From assembly GCF_000021305.1 (NCBI RefSeq), contig NC_011772.1:515501-579500 (forward strand): a stretch of 64,000 nt of DNA. Reading direction: 5' to 3'. This document shows, one piece after another, positions 59,623 to 64,000 of this stretch. Origin of the DNA: Bacillus cereus G9842. Its GTDB lineage: Bacteria; Bacillota; Bacilli; Bacillales; Bacillaceae_G. The notes under the pieces were generated by a model. It saw nothing but the letters and a program-made list of their open reading frames with translations. It ran no database searches and had not been told where the DNA came from. How positions within the stretch are numbered: position 1 is the stretch's first letter; each line of letters opens with the position of its first letter. The position numbers and the translations under genes are program-made.

Positions 59623-60428
59623 TAAACATTGGATTGATAGCCATCAATTCGTTTTGGATGTGTGTAAATATTACAAGATTCATTTCTAATAAACCCTACG
59701 ACTGTAATGCCTAAATCATGGGCAAGTTGCAATGCCAGTTTTGTTGGAGCGGATTTAGATAGAACAATTTCACATCCGATTTTTGAAACTTTGAGTAAAA
59801 TTTCGGATGAAATACGTCCGCTAAATGCGATGATTTTTCCTTTAATGGATATATCGTTACGCAAACAATGACCATATATTTTATCTAATGCATTATGTCT
59901 TCCAATATCCATTCTTGATAGGAGGATATTGTTTCGATCACATAGCGCGGTATTGTGAACACCGCCAGTTTGGCGAAATGTAGTAGAAGATTGTTGCAAG
60001 GTATTCATTAAATGAAAGCATTCTTCAGGAGTAATTTTTACATGTATATCATGTAAGTCTTTTGCTTTTGCTGCGTCGTTTACGAAAATAAAACCTTGTC
60101 TACCTTTTCCGCAGCAAGAAGTGATGTATCGTTTATTATATAAAGTTTGATAGAGCGGATTCACTTTTGATGATTTTACATGGACAATTCCGTTATCTTT
60201 TTGAACCCATAGTTCTTCAACATCTTTATAGGAAGAAATAATCCCCTCAGAAATTAAAAAACCAATTACCATATCTTCAATATAATTTGGTGTGCATACG
60301 ACTGTTACATATTCTTCACCATTCAATTTAATAGTAATAGGAGATTCTGTGACAATCTCATCAAGTTGTTTTGAAAATGTACCAGATTGATAACGTACAA
60401 TTGTATAAGTCTCTTGCGTAGGCCCCAT
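59622..60428 (-). CDS. fdhD: Formate dehydrogenase accessory sulfurtransferase FdhD, 268 aa
   Basis: Transfers sulfur to the molybdenum cofactor of formate dehydrogenase. FdhD sequences seen: LNGEEYVTVVCTPNYIEDMV, GFLISEGII, RYITSCCGKGRQGFIF (conserved cysteine loop), TGGVHNTALCD, DIGRHNALDKIYG and FSGRISSEILLKVSKIG. ATG 60428 (minus) follows AAGGGG; an extra 23 codons upstream are probably untranslated. Divergent from the formate dehydrogenase gene it serves. Confidence 0.93.
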   Translation of the reverse strand: MGPTQETYTIVRYQSGTFSKQLDEIVTESPITIKLNGEEYVTVVCTPNYIEDMVIGFLISEGIISSYKDVEELWVQKDNGIVHVKSSKVNPLYQTLYNKRYITSCCGKGRQGFIFVNDAAKAKDLHDIHVKITPEECFHLMNTLQQSSTTFRQTGGVHNTALCDRNNILLSRMDIGRHNALDKIYGHCLRNDISIKGKIIAFSGRISSEILLKVSKIGCEIVLSKSAPTKLALQLAHDLGITVVGFIRNESCNIYTHPKRIDGYQSNV

Positions 60429-60674
60429 ATTTAATTCCCCTTTTATATGTATTTCTCTCCCACATTTATCATAAAACAATGGAAAAAATAAAAACACCTA
60501 TTAACAAGAAGATCACAGATTATTTTGGTTATTATTGTATATGTACGATATAATAGAACTGTAGAATAGTGATATTTTCAAGCTTTCGTAGTTATACCTT
60601 ATAACATCTAGAATCGACTTCATAAGAAAGTATTTGGGTAGAGCGTTTCAAAAATATGTACAGTAATGTGATTT

Positions 60675-60688
60675 TGAAAACGGATTCA
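60675..60688 (+). promoter_or_regulatory. cre site (CcpA) upstream of formate dehydrogenase
   Basis: TGAAAACGGATTCA fits TGNAANCGNWNNCA at every fixed position; 41 bp before the fdh start. In the 300-bp divergent gap no other operator is evident. Confidence 0.6.
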
Positions 60689-60728
60689 TAATTGTGTTGT
60701 ACAGTTGGTTGTAAGGAGAGGGGAAACT

Positions 60729-63665
60729 ATGGCAGAACAGACAGTCCGTGTAACCGTCGATGGTAAAGAATTTTCTGCATCAGGTGAAAAGACGATACTA
60801 CAATTATTTAACGAGAGTAATTTGGAACATCCTCAAATTTGTCATGTACCAGAAGTAGATCCAATTCAAACTTGTGATACGTGTATTGTAGAAGTAAATG
60901 GAAAGTTATTGCGTGCTTGTTCAACGAAATTAGAGAACGGTATGCATATCGAAAGACAGTCCCAGCGTGCAAAAGAGGCACAGACTGAGGCAATGGATCG
61001 AATATTAGAGAATCATCTATTGTATTGTACCGTTTGTGATAACAATAATGGTAACTGTAAAGTCCATAATACAGTACATATGATGGGAATTGAGGAACAG
61101 AAATATCCGTATGAGCCAAAAGTAAGTGCGTGTGAAGTGGATATGTCACATCCATTTTATCGATATGATCCAAATCAATGTATTGCTTGTGGGCAGTGTG
61201 TAGAAGTATGTCAAAACTTACAAGTGAATGAAACTATATCAATTGATTGGAGCTTAGACCGTCCACGTGTTATATGGGACAATGGTGTAAGTATAAATGA
61301 CTCATCTTGTGTAAGTTGTGGGCAGTGTGTAACAGTATGTCCATGTAATGCGTTAATGGAAAAAACAATGCTGGGTGAAGCTGGATTCATGACAGGATTG
61401 AAACCGGATGTGTTAGATCCGATGATTGATTTTGTAAAGGATGTAGAGCCGGGATATAGTAGTATTTTAGCAGTTTCAGAAGTAGAGGCTGCGATGCGTA
61501 AGACGAAAGTGAATAAAACAAAAACAGTTTGTACATTTTGTGGTGTAGGTTGTTCATTTGAAGTATGGACGAAAGACCGCCACATTTTGAAAGTGCAGCC
61601 TGTTTCAGATGCGCCGGTTAACGGTATTTCCACATGTGTAAAAGGCAAATTTGGATGGGATTTTGTAAACAGTGAAGATCGTATTACAAAGCCATTAATT
61701 CGCCAAGGAGATATGTTTGTTGAAGCTTCATGGGAAGAGGCTCTGGAAGTTGTTGCATCCAATATGCAGCATATTAAATCAGAATATGGAAGTGATGCAT
61801 TTGGGTTTATTTCTTCTTCGAAAGTAACGAATGAAGAAAATTATCTTATGCAAAAACTAGCCCGTCAAATATATGGAACGAATAATGTAGACAACTGTTC
61901 CCGTTATTGTCAATCTCCAGCAACAGACGGTTTATTTAAAACTGTCGGTATGGGCGGGGACGCTGGAACAGTGAAAGATATTGCGGAAGCAGGCCTTGTC
62001 ATTATCGTTGGAGCAAATCCAACAGAAGGACATCCTGTACTTGCAACGCGTGTAAAACGTGCTCATAAATTACATGACCAAAAATTAATTGTGGCAGACC
62101 TTCGTAAACATGAAATGGCAGAGCGTGCGGATTTATTCATTCATCCGCGCCAAGGAACTGATTACGTATGGCTCGCTGGTATTACGAAATATATTATTGA
62201 TCAAGATTGGCACGATAAAAAGTTCATAGCTGAAAATGTGAAGAATTTTGATGAATATAGCAAAATGGTAGAAAAGTATACGCTTGATTATACAGAAGAA
62301 ATTACGGGGATTTCGAAAGAAAATCTGAAAGAAATGGCTCGTATGGTATATGAAGCAGATGGTACTTGTGTACTTTGGGGAATGGGTGTAACTCAAAATA
62401 CTGGAGGAAGTACAACTTCAGCAGCAATTTCAAATCTATTGCTTGTTACGGGTAACTATCGTCGTCCTGGTGCAGGAGCATATCCATTACGCGGACATAA
62501 TAACGTACAAGGCGCTTGTGATATGGCAACATTACCAAACTGGCTTCCAGGTTACCAAGCAGTTTCAGATGATGCGCTCCGTGCGAAATTTGAAAAAGCA
62601 TACGGTACTACAATTCCGAAAGCACCAGGCTTAAATAATATTGCAATGTTACTGGCGGCAGATGAAGGGAAACTGCGTGGTATGTATGTTATGGGTGAAG
62701 AAATGGCTTTAGTAGATTCGAATGCCAACCATGTACAACATATTTTAGCGAATTTAGATTTCCTTGTTGTTCAAGATATGTTCTTATCGAAAACAGCTCG
62801 TTTTGCTGATGTTATTTTACCGGCAGCACCAAGCTTAGAAAAAGAGGGAACATTTACGAATACAGAGCGCCGTATTCAAAGATTATATGAAGTATTGAAG
62901 CCGCTTGGTGATTCAAAGCCAGACTGGTGGATTTTACAAAAAGTAGCTCGTGCACTTGGCGGGGACTGGAATTATGAAAGTCCAAGTGAAATCATGGATG
63001 AAATCGCATCGCTTGCACCTTTATATTCTCAGGCAACATACGATCGTTTAGAAGGATGGAATAGTTTATGTTGGGGTAGCCATGATGGCAGTGATACACC
63101 GCTATTATATGTGGACGGATTTAACTTCCCGGATAAACTAGCTCGTCTATCATTAGATGAATGGGTACCACCAGTTGTAGCACCAGATGAGTATGATTTA
63201 CTTTTAAATAATGGTCGTATGTTAGAACATTTCCATGAAGGGAATATGACGAATAAATCGGCTGGTATTTTATCTAAAGTATCTGAAGTGTTCGTTGAAA
63301 TCTCGCCTGAACTTGCCCTAGAGCGCAATGTGAAAGATGGTGGTCTTGTAGAATTAGCATCACCATTTGGGAAAATTAAAGTACAGGCACTTGTTACAGA
63401 TCGTGTAACGGGGAAAGAGCTATATTTACCGATGCATGCAACGGTAAATGAAGAGGCAATCAATATTTTAACTGGAACGGCGACAGATCTTTATACATGT
63501 ACACCAGCGTACAAACAAACGATGGTAAAGATGCGTGTACTACGTGAAAAAGGGAATCGTCCGTTACCATCTTCAAACCCGAGAGATAAAAAGCGTAATC
63601 CGCAAAACGGTGTTGAAATCGAGCAAAAATGGCAAAGAAAACAATACGTATCACTTGTGGACTAG
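60729..63665 (+). CDS. fdhF: Formate dehydrogenase catalytic subunit, Mo-bisMGD with ferredoxin-like N-terminus, 978 aa
   Basis: Oxidises formate to CO2. Cofactor sites in order: N-terminal 2Fe-2S domain (CHVPEVDPIQTCDTCIVEV), HxxxC-type 4Fe-4S (CTVCDNNNGNC), two 4Fe-4S ferredoxin motifs (CIACGQCVEVC, CVSCGQCVTVC), the molybdoprotein 4Fe-4S motif (CTFCGVGC, about 267-274) and the Mo-ligand cysteine in DNCSRYCQSPAT (about 388-399), Cys where E. coli FdhF has selenocysteine. Resembles B. subtilis YjgC/YrhE. ATG 60729 follows AAGGAGAGGGG. Cytoplasmic; no Tat signal. Confidence 0.93.
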   Translation: MAEQTVRVTVDGKEFSASGEKTILQLFNESNLEHPQICHVPEVDPIQTCDTCIVEVNGKLLRACSTKLENGMHIERQSQRAKEAQTEAMDRILENHLLYCTVCDNNNGNCKVHNTVHMMGIEEQKYPYEPKVSACEVDMSHPFYRYDPNQCIACGQCVEVCQNLQVNETISIDWSLDRPRVIWDNGVSINDSSCVSCGQCVTVCPCNALMEKTMLGEAGFMTGLKPDVLDPMIDFVKDVEPGYSSILAVSEVEAAMRKTKVNKTKTVCTFCGVGCSFEVWTKDRHILKVQPVSDAPVNGISTCVKGKFGWDFVNSEDRITKPLIRQGDMFVEASWEEALEVVASNMQHIKSEYGSDAFGFISSSKVTNEENYLMQKLARQIYGTNNVDNCSRYCQSPATDGLFKTVGMGGDAGTVKDIAEAGLVIIVGANPTEGHPVLATRVKRAHKLHDQKLIVADLRKHEMAERADLFIHPRQGTDYVWLAGITKYIIDQDWHDKKFIAENVKNFDEYSKMVEKYTLDYTEEITGISKENLKEMARMVYEADGTCVLWGMGVTQNTGGSTTSAAISNLLLVTGNYRRPGAGAYPLRGHNNVQGACDMATLPNWLPGYQAVSDDALRAKFEKAYGTTIPKAPGLNNIAMLLAADEGKLRGMYVMGEEMALVDSNANHVQHILANLDFLVVQDMFLSKTARFADVILPAAPSLEKEGTFTNTERRIQRLYEVLKPLGDSKPDWWILQKVARALGGDWNYESPSEIMDEIASLAPLYSQATYDRLEGWNSLCWGSHDGSDTPLLYVDGFNFPDKLARLSLDEWVPPVVAPDEYDLLLNNGRMLEHFHEGNMTNKSAGILSKVSEVFVEISPELALERNVKDGGLVELASPFGKIKVQALVTDRVTGKELYLPMHATVNEEAINILTGTATDLYTCTPAYKQTMVKMRVLREKGNRPLPSSNPRDKKRNPQNGVEIEQKWQRKQYVSLVD

Positions 63666-63677
63666 GGGGCGGAGATA

Positions 63678-64000
63678 GTGGCGAAAGAAATTACTGTAAT
63701 TAAAAAGAAAGTTGTAACAGAGGAAGAACAGAAACAGCAAGTAGCAGATGAACTTCTAAATGAGCTATCTAATAATCGTGAAGCAGTAGAAGAAACGATG
63801 CAGCTTTTAGCACAGTTGCAGAAGGCTGGTATATTAGATGCGGCAATTAGTTTACTTGCTGCGAAGGAAGATGTTTCAAAAATCGCTGTGGAGCAATTAA
63901 ATCGTGAACCCGTTAAAAATGCGTTAAATAATATGATGGGGGCAGGAGAAGCGTTATCTTCAGTTGACCCAGAAATAACGAAGCAAATTACGTCAAGTTT
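63678..64000 (+). CDS. DUF1641 protein (YrhD/YjgD-like), 3' truncated by window end
   Basis: GTG 63678 with GGGGGCGGAG upstream, 12 bp after fdhF. At least 107 residues are present: a helical N-terminus (TEEEQKQQVADELLNELSNN) then LLAQLQKAGILDAAISLLAA and VKNALNNMMGAGEALSSVDP, the DUF1641 pattern. In B. subtilis the same gene follows the catalytic subunit. Probably an assembly or accessory subunit; role not established. Confidence 0.8.
   Translation, partial: MAKEITVIKKKVVTEEEQKQQVADELLNELSNNREAVEETMQLLAQLQKAGILDAAISLLAAKEDVSKIAVEQLNREPVKNALNNMMGAGEALSSVDPEITKQITSS

Noticed and set aside
61211..61762. 183-aa frame on minus inside fdhF
   Set aside because: Antisense to conserved formate dehydrogenase sequence; no homology signal or start region.

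Overview
The window is low-GC Firmicute chromosome and fits the Bacillus cereus group (cereus/thuringiensis/anthracis). Support: full-length and truncated copies of the group-specific bcr1 repeat, a near-consensus PlcR box in front of an M9 collagenase, a Fur-box-controlled NEAT/leucine-rich-repeat wall protein, and the order queG-yhbB-trmL-(insert)-prkA-yhbH, which resembles the B. subtilis yhbA-yhbB-cspR...prkA-yhbH region. No phage, rRNA operon or CRISPR array is visible. The only transposon is an IS1341-type (tnpB-only) element at about 56.1-58.1 kb.

Layout. 0-6.2 kb: end of yebC, a Nudix hydrolase, a monofunctional transglycosylase, a DsbA/BdbD-like oxidoreductase, tRNA-Gly(TCC), queG, an amidase-like gene and trmL. 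6.3-12.3 kb: a PAS-GGDEF-EAL protein with a degenerate GGDEF site, a 31-residue secreted-type peptide, and the sporulation genes prkA and yhbH. 12.4-20.3 kb: surface and secreted proteins (NEAT-LRR-LPxTG protein, BCCT osmolyte transporter, collagenase). 20.6-22.7 kb: the NfeD/flotillin pair. 22.9-28.7 kb: chemoreceptor, CitS/CitT-type two-component system and divergent CitMHS citrate transporter. 29-32 kb: small envelope genes (lipoyl-like protein, NosL-like and ankyrin lipoproteins, GNAT). 32.3-37.1 kb: glpP-ugpCAEB glycerol-3-phosphate uptake operon behind a leader terminator. 37.7-42.3 kb: phosphatase, OmpR-type two-component system, a secreted protein built of seven 28-residue repeats, and a C39-like peptidase. 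42.6-49.7 kb: a second chemoreceptor/two-component/transporter module, here with a 2-hydroxycarboxylate (malate-type) carrier and malic enzyme. 50-56 kb: lipoprotein, DMT exporter with divergent MocR regulator, GNAT, OmpR-type two-component system. 56.1-58.1 kb: tnpB element. 58.1-59.4 kb: two tiny membrane-peptide genes and a second GNAT that is a paralogue of the first. 59.6-64 kb: fdhD divergent from a formate dehydrogenase operon.

The most unusual signal is a set of very small genes missed by ordinary gene calling. Two 27-codon genes (37252-37335 and 49789-49872, both minus) encode near-identical peptides. Together with a third small membrane-peptide gene (58511-58600, minus) they share a promoter layout: -10 TATACT, then, counting upstream, ATCGA, TGAC and the dyad TTACAACAATGTAA at identical offsets in all three (dyad exactly 44 bp from the -10). 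This looks like an activator-dependent micro-regulon. A degraded dyad precedes the transglycosylase gene.

Other notable items: a graded series of bcr1 deletion derivatives, one of which supplies the stop codon of a transporter gene; a TnpB whose usual RuvC-II glutamate is replaced by glycine; a likely autoregulatory GlpP leader; and two parallel nutrient-sensing modules.
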